A stretch of DNA of 40,944 nt from Paracoccus spongiarum (lineage in GTDB: Bacteria; Pseudomonadota; Alphaproteobacteria; Rhodobacterales; Rhodobacteraceae): contig NZ_JAVAMQ010000023.1 of NCBI RefSeq assembly GCF_030732095.1, positions 1 through 40,944 on the forward strand, given 5' to 3'. The notes under the pieces were generated by a model. That model did not search any database. It was not told the origin of the DNA and saw only the letters and a program-made list of their open reading frames with translations. The translations under genes were made by a program, and so were the position numbers. The first letter of the stretch is position 1. Each line of letters begins with the position of its first letter. Of this stretch, positions 1 to 9,214 are shown in pieces.

Positions 1-3
1 CCC

Positions 4-125
4 GGATGCGTGGCGGACAAGGGAAATGGAAACATCGTCGGGGCGGGGGTGAGCGCGGGCGCAGCCGGCGTCGATCCCCCGGCACGGCAACAGCCCATCA
101 TGGCCCGCGCCTCAAGCGCGGGTCG
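4..125 (-). repeat. Structured leader element B, copy 1 (window start)
   Basis: This stretch aligns with 36872-36993 over its whole length with scattered substitutions and close to 85 percent identity by eye. It contains a G-run/C-run pair (GGGGG and CCCCC) enclosing a GC-rich hairpin. A second hairpin, CCCGCGC-loop-GCGCGGG, follows, and its loop differs between the copies while the stem is kept. In the other copy the element lies upstream of ardC on the minus strand. At the window start it would lie upstream of the gene at 40846 if the ends join. Role unknown; a promoter or structured regulatory region is inferred. Confidence 0.7.
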
Positions 126-858
126 CGTCTGTCCTACTGCCCATCGCTCCGTTTCGCCGAATGCCGATTGCCATTCGCCACCTGCTATCCGCCATCAGCG
201 GATCGCTGCGGGCGCAAAACCCGTTCCGCGTTTCGCGTAATTCGTTTTGCGTAGATCTGCACCCGGCACTTCGCTCGATCCATGCTGTCTCGCTCAGCGC
301 CTTGCGCGCGAAAAACGAAAATGCCCGCGCGATGGCGGGCACAACTCGTTACAGTGCGTGCAGACATCATCCAGGCTTTGCATGACGCTGACGGAAAGGA
401 TTTGGGGTCAGTCGGCGGACTGTCCTATGAGCGGGATTGCCTATGCCGCGTCAGCGGTCCCGCACGCGAGGGCCGAGATCGTCGGGGCAGGGCGCGCAGA
501 ACCGGGATTCGGGGGATGGCTCGGGACGAGACATTCAGCCGCGCGTATCGCCCCGATCAGCTCGGGTGGAGGCCGCAGGCCGGAGCCGGGAGCGCGGCCC
601 GACAGGGCGACGCCATAACGCTGCTTCCTGAAATCACTCTATGGCAACGCCACAGCGTCACAGGAGGAGATCCAGGAATTCAGAGAGCAGATAGTCGGTC
701 GGTGCGCCGCTCGCGATTTGTCGTCATCAGGTGGACCTTCAGCCGCAAATTGAGTCTAAAGCGAGGGGCATCTCCGCATTGCGCGATGCTGCCGCCTCCA
801 GCGGTTATCTTGCCCATCGCGGAACATATCCGCCCAGGAATGAACGAGACCCGAGCAG
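126..858. other. Non-coding stretch upstream of the restriction system
   Basis: No convincing gene is present. Open frames run through it, but their composition is arginine/alanine-rich and unlike a folded protein. A hairpin TGCCCGC-loop-GCGGGCA lies at 322-341 without a clear T-run. The promoter for mod presumably lies toward the right end, but I cannot assign one with confidence. The stretch may be remnant DNA at the border of the restriction cargo. Confidence 0.5.
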
Positions 859-2529
859 ATGCCCACGCTACGCTGGTTGACCCGAGACGACGATGTGCGC
901 GCCGCCGAGAAAGTGCCTTACCGCCTGCTGGAGGAGGTCGAGGGGCTTGGCTATGGCGACCGGGATGCAGGCAACATGCTGATTCAGGGCGACAACCTTG
1001 AGGCGTTGAAGGCGTTGCTGCCCTATTACGCGGGGCAGGTGAAATGCATCTATATCGACCCGCCCTATAACACCCAACAAGCTATTTCTGAGCACTACGA
1101 TGATAATATTGAACACTCTCAATGGCTTGGAATGATGTGGCCACGCCTTGAGTTAATGCGTGAACTGCTCTCAACCGACGGCTACATTGCGGTGCAGATC
1201 GACGACCGGCAATTCGCCCGACTCTACGTTCTTCTCTGCGAAATATTTGGCGAACGCACTCTGAAGCCAATAATTGTCAAGATGAGCGAAGCGAGTGGAT
1301 TGAAGATGGGATCGGTTCGTCGATCTGGTCGAATTCCCAAGCTTAAGGAATTCATCCTATTTGCAAAAATGGATGGCATTCGAAACCTTCGTCTAGACCC
1401 CGTTCCAAAGCAAGGGTGGGACAAAGAGTACAATATTCTCCTTGATGGGTTTTCGCGCGACGACAAATCCAAGATCGACGAGATCTTACAGGAAGATGAG
1501 ATTTTGGAATCCCACATTGCAGAGCTTGACGAAATCTCCTCTCGCATACGACTTGGCTCAGTGGCCGAAAAGACCCGTGAGCTTGGGCTCTCCGGTAGGA
1601 CGAAGGAAACTTGGCTGTTCGAGAATGCATACCGCATCTGTCAGTGCGCGACATCGGCATCTGTATTGGCCTTAGCCGAAGAAAAGTATCCAGGTCAGTC
1701 CCCCGAAGTTTTTGCTGTGAAGAGTCGGAAAGGTGAAACCGCTTACTTGGTTCGGGGAAACTATTCTCGGGAATCGAAGAAACCGCGCGTCCAGTTGATC
1801 TTCGCAGAGGACAATCTGTCGACGCATCCTGGCGATTTATGGTTGGACATACGGACTACGGGTCTTGAGGCTGAGGGGCAAGTGGCCTTCAAGAATGGCA
1901 AGAAGCCCGAGCAACTAGTTCGTCGAGTAATTTCGATGGCGACTGAACCAGGTGATTTAGTGATGGACGCTTTTGCTGGCTCCGGCACTACACCAGCTGT
2001 GGCTCAAAAAATGGGGCGAAGATGGATCGCCATCGAACGGGGCGAACAGGCGACATCGCACTGTGTTCCGAGGCTCTCCAGGGTGGTAGATGGGAAAGAC
2101 CCAATAGGAGTTACGGAACTTGAAGGCTGGCAAGGCGGCGGTGGTTTCCGCTTTTACCGTCTCGGCCCGCCGGTCTTTACGGAGGAGGGCCAGATCCAGC
2201 CCGATATCCGCTTTCCCGTGCTCGCCGCCCATATCTGGTTCGCGGAAACCGGCAACCCGTGGACGGAACCGCAGCCCCTGACCCCCTTTCTTGGGGCACA
2301 GGACGGCCACGGCTATGCGCTGCTTTACAACGGCATCCTTGGCGACAAGTCGGTCTCGGGCGGCAACGTGCTGACCCGCAAGACGCTGGCCGTGATCCGC
2401 GCGGCCCAAAGCGATTTTACCGGCCCGCTGACCGTCTATGGCGAGCGCGCGGCGCTGTCCGAGGTGACGCTCAAGGCCGAACAGATCGAGTTCAAGCAGA
2501 CCCCTTATGACGTGAAGGCGCGCAAATGA
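859..2529 (+). CDS. mod: Type III restriction-modification methyltransferase (Mod)
   Basis: This protein probably methylates adenine N6 in the recognition site and provides DNA specificity for the Mod-Res complex. Motif IV YIDPPYN is at residues 65-71 and the SAM-binding motif DAFAGSGTT at about 370-378. Motif IV comes first, the beta-class order seen in type III Mod proteins. At 556 residues it is shorter than many Mod proteins (roughly 600-700). The ATGA overlap with the next gene (2526-2529) indicates translational coupling with the nuclease. The central part, about 1075-2110, is visibly richer in A/T and uses different codons from both ends. That fits exchange of the target-recognition region. 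The start ATG at 859 is the first before conserved sequence; no strong ribosome-binding site is visible. Confidence 0.88.
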   Translation: MPTLRWLTRDDDVRAAEKVPYRLLEEVEGLGYGDRDAGNMLIQGDNLEALKALLPYYAGQVKCIYIDPPYNTQQAISEHYDDNIEHSQWLGMMWPRLELMRELLSTDGYIAVQIDDRQFARLYVLLCEIFGERTLKPIIVKMSEASGLKMGSVRRSGRIPKLKEFILFAKMDGIRNLRLDPVPKQGWDKEYNILLDGFSRDDKSKIDEILQEDEILESHIAELDEISSRIRLGSVAEKTRELGLSGRTKETWLFENAYRICQCATSASVLALAEEKYPGQSPEVFAVKSRKGETAYLVRGNYSRESKKPRVQLIFAEDNLSTHPGDLWLDIRTTGLEAEGQVAFKNGKKPEQLVRRVISMATEPGDLVMDAFAGSGTTPAVAQKMGRRWIAIERGEQATSHCVPRLSRVVDGKDPIGVTELEGWQGGGGFRFYRLGPPVFTEEGQIQPDIRFPVLAAHIWFAETGNPWTEPQPLTPFLGAQDGHGYALLYNGILGDKSVSGGNVLTRKTLAVIRAAQSDFTGPLTVYGERAALSEVTLKAEQIEFKQTPYDVKARK

Positions 2530-5192
2530 AGCTGAAGGAGTATCAGAAAGCCTCGCTCGCCACGCTGCGGACATTCTTTGAAGAGGCGCGGATTGTCGGC
2601 CCCAAACTGGCCTATGAGACGATCACGGCGGAACCGGACCTGGCGAAACGGCTCAAGGGGTACGCGGCGGGCTACAAACCGATCAAGTCAATGCCAGAGG
2701 TGCCCTATGTCTGCCTGCGCCTGCCCACGGGCGGCGGCAAGACAATCCTCGCGGCGCATTCGATCACCGTGGCCAAGGATGCCTGGGTCGAAAAGGACTT
2801 CCCGCTGGTGCTGTGGCTGGTGCCGACGAACACGATCCGCATGCAAACTGCCGAGGCGCTGAAAAACCCGCGCCATCCTTATCGCCGCGTCTTGGATGAT
2901 GCTTTTGGAATGCAGGTTAAGGTGTTCGATATCGGGGATTTCCCTGACATTACACCAAGCCATTTGCGCGCGAACCTCTGCGTCGTGGTCGGCACGATCC
3001 AGACGCTGCGGGTCAGCAATACCGACGGACGCAAGGTCTATGCCCATCACGAGATGCTGGAGGGGCATTTCTCGACTGTCTCGCCCAACACACCGGGGCT
3101 GGAGCGCAATGACGATGGCCCGATGAAGGGCGACATCCGGTTCAGCTTTGCCAATCTGATGCATCTGCACCGCCCGCTGGTGATCATGGACGAGGCGCAC
3201 AAGGCGGGCACGAGCCTCAGCCAGGATGTCTACGAACGGATCAAACCGAGCGCCCTGATCGAGTTCACCGCCACGCCCAAGGGGTTCAACAACATCCTTC
3301 ATTCCGTGACAGCGCAGGAGCTGAAGGATGAAGAGATGATCAAGATGCCTGTGGTGCTCGACGAAGCCGAAACCTGGCAGGGGGCGGTGAACTCGGCCAT
3401 CCTGAAGCGGGCGGAGTTGCAGGAACACGCCGATCTGGACCGTGAGGGCTATATCCGCCCCATCGTGCTGTTCCAGGCGCAGAAGAGGGGCGAGGAGGTC
3501 ACGGTCGATGTGCTGAAACAGCACCTGATCGACAATGAGAATATCGACCCGGCCAAGATTGCCGTGGCGACCGGCGCGCAGCGCGATCTGGACGGGATCG
3601 ACCTGTTCAAGCCCGATTGTCCGATTGAATATGTCATCACTATCGAGGCGCTGAAGGAAGGCTGGGATTGCTCCTTTGCCTATGTGTTCTGCTCGCTGGC
3701 CAATATTCGCAGCTCGACGGATGCCGAACAGCTTTTGGGCCGTGTGCTGCGAATGCCCTATGCGAAAAAACGCAAGGAACCGGCGCTGAACAAATCCTAC
3801 GCCAAGCTGGTGTCAAAACATTTCTCCGAGGCCGCCGTCAGCCTGCGCGATAAGTTGGTCGATATGGGCTTCGAGGAAAGCGAGGCCGAGGCCAATATCG
3901 AGGCTGAGCAGCCGGGGCTGGATGATGGCCTATTCGGGCGGCATTCGCGTCCCAGAGCCACAATGACGGTCGAGCTGGATGCGTCCGAGGAGGAGCGCCG
4001 CGAGATCAATATTGTCGCGCCGGGCAAGATCAAGGTCTCGGCAGGCGATGACGGCAGGACCCGGATCGAGTTCACCGGCGTGCCTAAGCCCAAAGACGAA
4101 GAGCGCCTGTTCCAGATGGCGCCTGCGCGCCTGCATGGCGTACTCCGCGAAAAGCTGGCTGAGTTCAAGGCCAGGCACGCCGACGACCTGGCCCCCGCCC
4201 ATCTGGGCGAAGAATTCACCGTGCCGCGCCTGATGGCGCATGTGCAGGGCGAGCTGGTCTTTGGTGATACCGATATTCTGATGGAATATCACGACTGGTC
4301 ACTGGCCGATCATCCGGCACGGCTGACCAAGGCCGAGTTCGATATTGTCGAGACGACCAACACCTTCGAAATCGACCTCGACGGCAATCGCCTGTCGATC
4401 TCGGCAGCGGATAGTTCCGAGCAGCTTTCGCTGGATATCGACGTGGACGACTGGACGCCGAATTCCCTGGTGCGCTGGCTCGACGGGAAGGTTCGCGATC
4501 AATGGATCGGCCAGGCGGAGTTGCTGGCCTGGCTGAGCGATGTCGTTACCCACCTGACCCGTGACCGGGACATGCCCCTGTCGCAGCTCATGCGCTGCAA
4601 ATTCATCCTGGCACGCAAACTGAACGAGAAGATCCGGGGTTTCCGCCAGATGGAGCGCGACAAGGTTTACCAGATGAACCTGTTCGGCCCCGAGGCGCGC
4701 GTCGAAGTGTCTTTCGATGACGGCATCCGGTTCTTCGACGAGATGTATTTCGACGTGCCGAAGTATCCCGGCATGTACAAGTTCAAGCACCACTTCATGG
4801 GACCGGACGAGGTGCCGAGCTTCGATAGCAAGGACGGCGGCGAAGAGGTCAAATGCGCCCTGGCGCTGGATGCTCTGCCCAAGTTGAAATACTGGACCCG
4901 CAACGTCAGCAGGCATCCGAATTCCTTCTCTCTGCCGACCTCGACCGACAAGTTTTACCCGGATTTCGTGGCGGTCATGGACGATGGCCGTCTGCTGGTG
5001 GTCGAATACAAGGGCAGGGACCGCTCACCCGAAGAAAGTCGTGACAGCCGCGAGAAGGAGCTGATCGGCCAGCAGTGGGCCAAAGCGTCAGCGGGCAAGG
5101 CGGTGTTCGTCATGGCGACGATGGAACGCGGTGATCCCAAGGAGGTGCGGGAGCAGGTGACGGACGCCTTGGGCGATCATAAGATGGGGTGA
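2526..5192 (+). CDS. res: Type III restriction enzyme, helicase/nuclease subunit (Res)
   Basis: This is the ATP-dependent translocase and nuclease partner of Mod. The Walker A motif PTGGGKT lies at residues 67-73, the DEAH box (VIMDEAH) at about 219-225, and the superfamily 2 motif VI (EQLLGRVLRMPY) near 400-411. A C-terminal PD-(D/E)xK-type nuclease core is suggested by FYPDF followed by VVEYKG at about 825-830. The 888 residues match a full-length Res subunit. The start overlaps the mod stop by four bases. The gene ends 8 bases from the end of the convergent polymerase gene. Composition is uniformly GC-rich, unlike the middle of mod. Confidence 0.9.
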   Translation: MKLKEYQKASLATLRTFFEEARIVGPKLAYETITAEPDLAKRLKGYAAGYKPIKSMPEVPYVCLRLPTGGGKTILAAHSITVAKDAWVEKDFPLVLWLVPTNTIRMQTAEALKNPRHPYRRVLDDAFGMQVKVFDIGDFPDITPSHLRANLCVVVGTIQTLRVSNTDGRKVYAHHEMLEGHFSTVSPNTPGLERNDDGPMKGDIRFSFANLMHLHRPLVIMDEAHKAGTSLSQDVYERIKPSALIEFTATPKGFNNILHSVTAQELKDEEMIKMPVVLDEAETWQGAVNSAILKRAELQEHADLDREGYIRPIVLFQAQKRGEEVTVDVLKQHLIDNENIDPAKIAVATGAQRDLDGIDLFKPDCPIEYVITIEALKEGWDCSFAYVFCSLANIRSSTDAEQLLGRVLRMPYAKKRKEPALNKSYAKLVSKHFSEAAVSLRDKLVDMGFEESEAEANIEAEQPGLDDGLFGRHSRPRATMTVELDASEEERREINIVAPGKIKVSAGDDGRTRIEFTGVPKPKDEERLFQMAPARLHGVLREKLAEFKARHADDLAPAHLGEEFTVPRLMAHVQGELVFGDTDILMEYHDWSLADHPARLTKAEFDIVETTNTFEIDLDGNRLSISAADSSEQLSLDIDVDDWTPNSLVRWLDGKVRDQWIGQAELLAWLSDVVTHLTRDRDMPLSQLMRCKFILARKLNEKIRGFRQMERDKVYQMNLFGPEARVEVSFDDGIRFFDEMYFDVPKYPGMYKFKHHFMGPDEVPSFDSKDGGEEVKCALALDALPKLKYWTRNVSRHPNSFSLPTSTDKFYPDFVAVMDDGRLLVVEYKGRDRSPEESRDSREKELIGQQWAKASAGKAVFVMATMERGDPKEVREQVTDALGDHKMG

Positions 5193-5200
5193 CGCCTACC

Positions 5201-6403
5201 CTACCCCCGCTCGAAGAATCCCGGATGGGGCGTGTTCATGCCGAAGCGGATGGCACCGTCGCCGTGGCGGGCGTTGATCTGATCGAGCGCGCGCGACACC
5301 CGCTCGCCACGGGTCAGTTCGGCCGGCGCCAGGGGCAGCAGCAGATCCCCGCGCCGGTCCTGCAATAAGCCGACATCCCCAAGATGGACGCCGAGGCTGA
5401 TGACCGCGCCCGGTCGTGCGGTGCGCCAGAGGCGCACCCACAGGGCGCGGTGAAGCCGCAGGAAAATCGCGGTATCCTGCGTCGGAAAGCAGCTCACATT
5501 CCGGGACCAGACCCCGCCGGCCATGAAACTGACCGACAGGCTGAAGCGTCCGGCCACGCGACCGTCGCGGCGCAGTCGCGCCGTCGCCTTTTCGACCAGC
5601 CAGCGGCCGACCAGGTAGGCACGGCGCGGATCGCGGTATTCGGGCGACAGCACCTTGCTGTTGCCGAATCCGCCGCGCTCGGTGGCGACCAGGGGGATCT
5701 CCATGCCCTGAAGCATCCGCACGAACCGTTCGCCTTCGACGGATCGCCAGATCAGCCGGGCGTGCCGCGGATCGAGCCTGAATAGGCCGGGCACATCGAA
5801 GACGCGGGCGCGAAAGAGCCGCGCCTTGATGGCGGTGGAAATACCCGGCAGATCGTCCAGGGAGAGGTGGGAAATGGCGTCCGGCAGATTGTCCGGCCCG
5901 AGCCATTGGCATCCGTCCGGCTTCTCCAGCTTGCCGGCGATCTTGGCGAGGAGATGATTTGGCCCGATCCCAGCCGAGAAACGCAGGCAGTCGCCGACCT
6001 CGGCGGCGACGGCGGCCTTGAGGCGTGCGACCAGATCGACGGCGCCGACGAGGGTCCGGGCCTCGCCGGACAGGGCCAGCTGAAACTCATCGACGCTGCG
6101 GATATGGGTCAGTTCGGCATGGCGGTCCAGAACATCGGCGACGGCCAGGTTGAAGCGGACATAGAGGCGATGGCGCGAGGGGCGCAGGATGATGCCGGGG
6201 CAAAGGCGCCGCGCATCCCGGACATGGGTGCCGGTTTTGACACCATGGGCTTTCGCCTCGTAGGACGCGGCGACGCAGGCGCCGCTGTCCGAATCGACGG
6301 CGGTGATCGCCACGGGCCGGCCGCGCAGCGCGGGGTCGAGCTGCTGCTCGACGCTCGCGAAGAAGCTGTTCATATCGAGATAGAGGACGCGGAAGGAGGA
6401 CAT
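5201..6403 (-). CDS. Y-family DNA polymerase (DinB/UmuC-like)
   Basis: This looks like a translesion polymerase that copies past damaged bases. The N-terminal palm motif YLDMNSFFASVE (residues 8-19) supplies Asp10. SVDEF (103-107) supplies the other two metal-binding acids, Asp105 and Glu106. The helix-hairpin-helix region (LDDLPGIS) and the little-finger region (SKVLSPEYRDPR) follow. At 400 residues it is of normal length and appears intact. Its start is 38 bases from a LexA box (6441-6455) shared with a divergent operon, so SOS induction is likely. It could be classed as DNA polymerase IV or a plasmid UmuC-like enzyme; sequence alone does not settle which. Confidence 0.9.
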   Translation of the reverse strand: MSSFRVLYLDMNSFFASVEQQLDPALRGRPVAITAVDSDSGACVAASYEAKAHGVKTGTHVRDARRLCPGIILRPSRHRLYVRFNLAVADVLDRHAELTHIRSVDEFQLALSGEARTLVGAVDLVARLKAAVAAEVGDCLRFSAGIGPNHLLAKIAGKLEKPDGCQWLGPDNLPDAISHLSLDDLPGISTAIKARLFRARVFDVPGLFRLDPRHARLIWRSVEGERFVRMLQGMEIPLVATERGGFGNSKVLSPEYRDPRRAYLVGRWLVEKATARLRRDGRVAGRFSLSVSFMAGGVWSRNVSCFPTQDTAIFLRLHRALWVRLWRTARPGAVISLGVHLGDVGLLQDRRGDLLLPLAPAELTRGERVSRALDQINARHGDGAIRFGMNTPHPGFFERG

Positions 6404-6440
6404 GACACCAGATGTCGCGGATGGGCAGGGCGCCCCTTAT

Positions 6441-6455
6441 GTTCTATGTTTGTTC
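6441..6455. promoter_or_regulatory. LexA (SOS) box
   Basis: GTTCTATGTTTGTTC is an exact match to the GTTC-N7-GTTC site bound by alphaproteobacterial LexA. It sits between the divergent polymerase gene (start 6403) and the small gene at 6476, in position to repress both. The downstream SRAP gene would be part of the same regulon. Confidence 0.85.
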
Positions 6456-6475
6456 TCATTCAGCAAGGGGGCAAA

Positions 6476-6787
6476 ATGGACAGGTCCGGTCAGCTTCGCA
6501 ATGTGGCCTTCGGCGGCGCCTGGTCGGAACAGATCGCAGGGCGCGAGGCCCAGGCCGCGGCCATCGCGACGCTCGACGCCGCGGCCGCCGGCGCGGCGCG
6601 GCGTGATCCGCTGTCGCGCGAGGTCATCGCCGCGGTCGATGTGCTGTGCGAACGTCACCCGAAGGGGCGCATGTTGCGGGAGGCCTGGATCGTGGCCAGC
6701 CGGTTTGAGCCGGCACCGCGACGGATCACGGAGCTGGCCCGCATTTCCGCGCAGATCGCGGCGGCGTATGGTGGGATGCAGGGCTGA
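6476..6787 (+). CDS. Small protein of the SOS cassette, unknown function
   Basis: This 103-residue protein is not recognised. It is alanine- and arginine-rich and mostly helical in appearance, with no signal peptide or membrane segment. The start ATG at 6476 follows a purine-rich AGCAAGGGGG ribosome-binding site. It begins 21 bases after the LexA box and ends 17 bases before the SRAP gene, so the two are probably co-transcribed and SOS-induced. Its role may be connected to lesion bypass or repair, but this is inferred only from position. Frames that extend further upstream run antisense through the polymerase gene and are not real. Confidence 0.7.
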   Translation: MDRSGQLRNVAFGGAWSEQIAGREAQAAAIATLDAAAAGAARRDPLSREVIAAVDVLCERHPKGRMLREAWIVASRFEPAPRRITELARISAQIAAAYGGMQG

Positions 6788-6804
6788 AAACCGCGGAGGC
6801 GAGC

Positions 6805-7491
6805 ATGTGCAACCTTTATGCGAACACAACGTCACAGGCGATGATGCGCGAGATCTTCGAGGTGATGGGCGAGCGCGATCATCTCGGCAACTATCGGGGC
6901 CAGACAGCCATCTGGCCGAAATACGAGGCCCCCGTTGTCCGCATTGGCAAAGACGGCCGGCGAGAGCTGATCGAAATGCACTGGGGATTCCTGACGCCGC
7001 AAGTGAGCAAAAAGACCGGGAAGCCGCTCCAGCCCGCGGCCTGGAACAATGCCCGTGACGACAAGCTGCGATCGTCGGGGCTATGGAAGGACAGTTTTCT
7101 CAATCGACGCTGCCTGATTCCGGGCTCGGCCTTCCGCGAGGCCAAGGGCAGGAACCCGGCGACGGATTTCTGGTTCGCGGTCAAGGGCAGCGCAGCGCGC
7201 CCGCCCTTTGCCTTCGCCGGCCTCTGGCGCGCGGGGCAGCCAGGCATCGACGGTGACGCCGGCGATTGGCTGACGCATACAATGGTCACGACAACGGCCA
7301 ACGATCTGGTCAAGCCAGTGCATCCGACACGGATGCCGGTGATCCTGGACGAGCAGGATTATGACACCTGGCTCGCTGGCAGCGCCGAGGATGCTGCGCG
7401 TCTCCTGCGACCGTTTCCCTCTGATCGAATGCAGATTGTCTGTGAGGGGATCGGGATCACCGCGGACACCACCGCCTTAGACGATCTGTAA
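6805..7491 (+). CDS. SOS response-associated peptidase (SRAP), YedK/HMCES family
   Basis: SRAP proteins crosslink to abasic sites in single-stranded DNA and shield them. The essential cysteine is residue 2 (MCNLY), exposed after removal of Met. The other expected active-site residues are visible: Asn in AWNNARDD (81-82), Glu112 in FREAKG, and His173 in VHPTRMPVI. Length (228 residues) is normal for the family. A GGAGG ribosome-binding site lies just upstream of ATG 6805. Being in the LexA-controlled cassette fits its usual association with the SOS response. The family GFYEW motif is replaced by SAFREA, a modest divergence. Confidence 0.92.
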   Translation: MCNLYANTTSQAMMREIFEVMGERDHLGNYRGQTAIWPKYEAPVVRIGKDGRRELIEMHWGFLTPQVSKKTGKPLQPAAWNNARDDKLRSSGLWKDSFLNRRCLIPGSAFREAKGRNPATDFWFAVKGSAARPPFAFAGLWRAGQPGIDGDAGDWLTHTMVTTTANDLVKPVHPTRMPVILDEQDYDTWLAGSAEDAARLLRPFPSDRMQIVCEGIGITADTTALDDL

Positions 7492-7814
7492 GCGGTGGAT
7501 TCTGCGCCGAACGGCGGTCGTCACCTGTCTGGGAACGAACCGCGCACCGATGCCATCGGCCGAGGTAAGGTCGGCCCTGAGCTGACCTTCGCGCCAAGCG
7601 CAGCGGATGTCCGGTCCGCAGCCCAAAGCAAACCAGTTCTTTCTATACTGTCGGCTCGGGCGCGGGATTAAGGCAAGGTGCGTTTGCGTTTCGATCGCGC
7701 CTATTGACTGGTCGTGTTTCGTTCGGCATCATTGTCAATGATGTCTCGTCTTGGTCGTCCAGGTGGACGCGCCGTTCAAATGTGTCGGACATCGGAAAAA
7801 ATGAGGTACTACCC
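7492..7814 (+). promoter_or_regulatory. Promoter region of the AIPR gene with a 17-bp palindrome
   Basis: This 323-base gap has no gene. TTGACT (7704-7709) and CATCAT (7727-7732) are 17 bases apart and could be the -35 and -10 elements. A perfect palindrome, CATCATTG-T-CAATGATG (7727-7743), begins at the -10 and is a good candidate operator. An upstream hairpin pairs AAGGTC with GACCTT near 7567-7590. A GAGGT ribosome-binding site precedes the ATG at 7815. Confidence 0.5.
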
Positions 7815-8978
7815 ATGACGACTGCTGATGCAGCCGCGACTTTGTTCGCATTCCCATACCACAACTGCCGCAATATCTCCTCGCCCGAAGATTCGAGCGC
7901 GAACCGGAAAGTATATGCCGGTACCGCGCCCGCGCGTTCGGTATTGGAACTTGAGGACAACGAAAATGTCCGCGAGTATCTGGTCGAAGCAAAGGGCAAA
8001 CAAAAGAAGACGCCCACGCTCGTCCATCAGGCGATCCGCAAAACCCTAAAGGACAATTCTCCACTTTTTTCGATCCTGAACGGTGGCATCGTGATCGTCG
8101 CCCGCGACGCCGAAGTGGACGACAAGAACAAGAAGATGACGCTGCTAAAGCCCAGCATCATCAACGGTTCGCAGACCCAAGGTGAACTGCGGAGGTTCTA
8201 TAACGAAACCTTTAACGAGGATTATCAGGAGCCGAGCATCCGCTACGAGATCATCGTTACGGACGACGACGATCTGATTGCCGAGATTTCTATCGCACGC
8301 AACTTCCAGAACGACGTGCGCGCCCTGTCCATCGCTGGGCGGCGCGGACATATCGACGCCCTCGAAGCACGTATGATCGAACATTTCCCGGATGTGCGCC
8401 TGCAAAAGAGCGAGAGCGAGCAGAACGACAAAGAAGGTACCCTCGACACCGAGAAGCTGGTGCAGGTTACTTTCGCCGCTCTGCCTGTAGAGATGATGGA
8501 AAAGTTCAAGCGGCAGTCAGACCCCGAGAACAAGGTGTTCTCTTACAGTCAGAAAACGCGCTGCCTCAAGCTGTTCCAAGAATTGGTAGAGAAGCCCGAA
8601 AACAAGGAGGTCTACGACTGCTTCCTCGACGTGGCACCGATTGCATGGAAACTCTACCTCGATTGGAAGCAGCATCAGGGCTTCATCGGGACCGGCATCC
8701 GCTCAATCGAGCGCGAAGATCGCAAAGTCAAGGAGGTGCCCGACGGCCTGATCTTCCCGATCATTGCAGCACATTCCGTCTTCATTCGGCACAATCGGCT
8801 GCGTTGGAAAATGGAAAGACCTGAGGTGCTGACGGACGCCGACCTGATCCGCACAGCGACGCAAGCGTACCAGGAGATTGCCAACCACAACCCGCAGACG
8901 ATGGGCAAGACCAAGGGGTGCTATTCACTCCTGATGTCCGTCACTAGCATCTACGCGCGCTTGACCTTGCAGCAATAA
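7815..8978 (+). CDS. AIPR-family abortive infection protein
   Basis: This resembles the AIPR family (abortive phage infection). The diagnostic segment SILNGGIVIVARD followed by IINGSQTQGEL lies about 80-125 residues from the start. The protein has 387 residues from ATG 7815, chosen because a GAGGT ribosome-binding site lies 7 bases upstream. A frame running from TTG 7704 adds 37 residues but crosses the presumed promoter. No signal peptide or membrane segment is seen. It lies next to a recombinase and stands alone, with its own promoter and palindrome. A role in phage defence is inferred from the family; the mechanism is not evident from sequence. Confidence 0.75.
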   Translation: MTTADAAATLFAFPYHNCRNISSPEDSSANRKVYAGTAPARSVLELEDNENVREYLVEAKGKQKKTPTLVHQAIRKTLKDNSPLFSILNGGIVIVARDAEVDDKNKKMTLLKPSIINGSQTQGELRRFYNETFNEDYQEPSIRYEIIVTDDDDLIAEISIARNFQNDVRALSIAGRRGHIDALEARMIEHFPDVRLQKSESEQNDKEGTLDTEKLVQVTFAALPVEMMEKFKRQSDPENKVFSYSQKTRCLKLFQELVEKPENKEVYDCFLDVAPIAWKLYLDWKQHQGFIGTGIRSIEREDRKVKEVPDGLIFPIIAAHSVFIRHNRLRWKMERPEVLTDADLIRTATQAYQEIANHNPQTMGKTKGCYSLLMSVTSIYARLTLQQ

Positions 8979-9145
8979 GCTCGGAAGCCACAGTCAGGGC
9001 AGCTTTAGGGCTGTCCTGAAGTCGACAGACCAAACCGGATGGCGACTTTGCAAAGGTCACTTTTGCGCAGCACTGCCGTTCCTCCACCACGCAGCGAAAG
9101 TCGGCTCCCCGCCCTTCTGTAGATGCCGCTCGCAGGCGCAGCGTG

Positions 9146-9201
9146 GATTGAGCGCGCCGGCCGCCCGTACGCCACGGGTCAGCTCGACCGGTGCGAGGGG
9201 C
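9146..9201 (-). pseudogene. Remnant of a Y-family polymerase gene 3' end
   Basis: The 56 bases align without gaps to 5281-5336 of the polymerase gene, with roughly 44 matches by eye. On the minus strand they encode LAPVELTRG, matching LAPAELTRG near the polymerase C-terminus. The rest of the gene is missing. Divergence of about 20 percent suggests a remnant of a second, related polymerase rather than a fresh duplication. It abuts the 3' end of the recombinase gene. Confidence 0.55.
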
Positions 9202-9214
9202 GCGCCTGCTTCTT

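Noticed and set aside
282..1001. 239-residue open frame upstream of mod
   Set aside because: Arg/Pro-rich low-information sequence that overlaps the start of mod; no motif and no ribosome-binding site.
5867..6475. Upstream extension of the small SOS gene
   Set aside because: It runs antisense through the polymerase gene and crosses the LexA box; ATG 6476 has a good ribosome-binding site.
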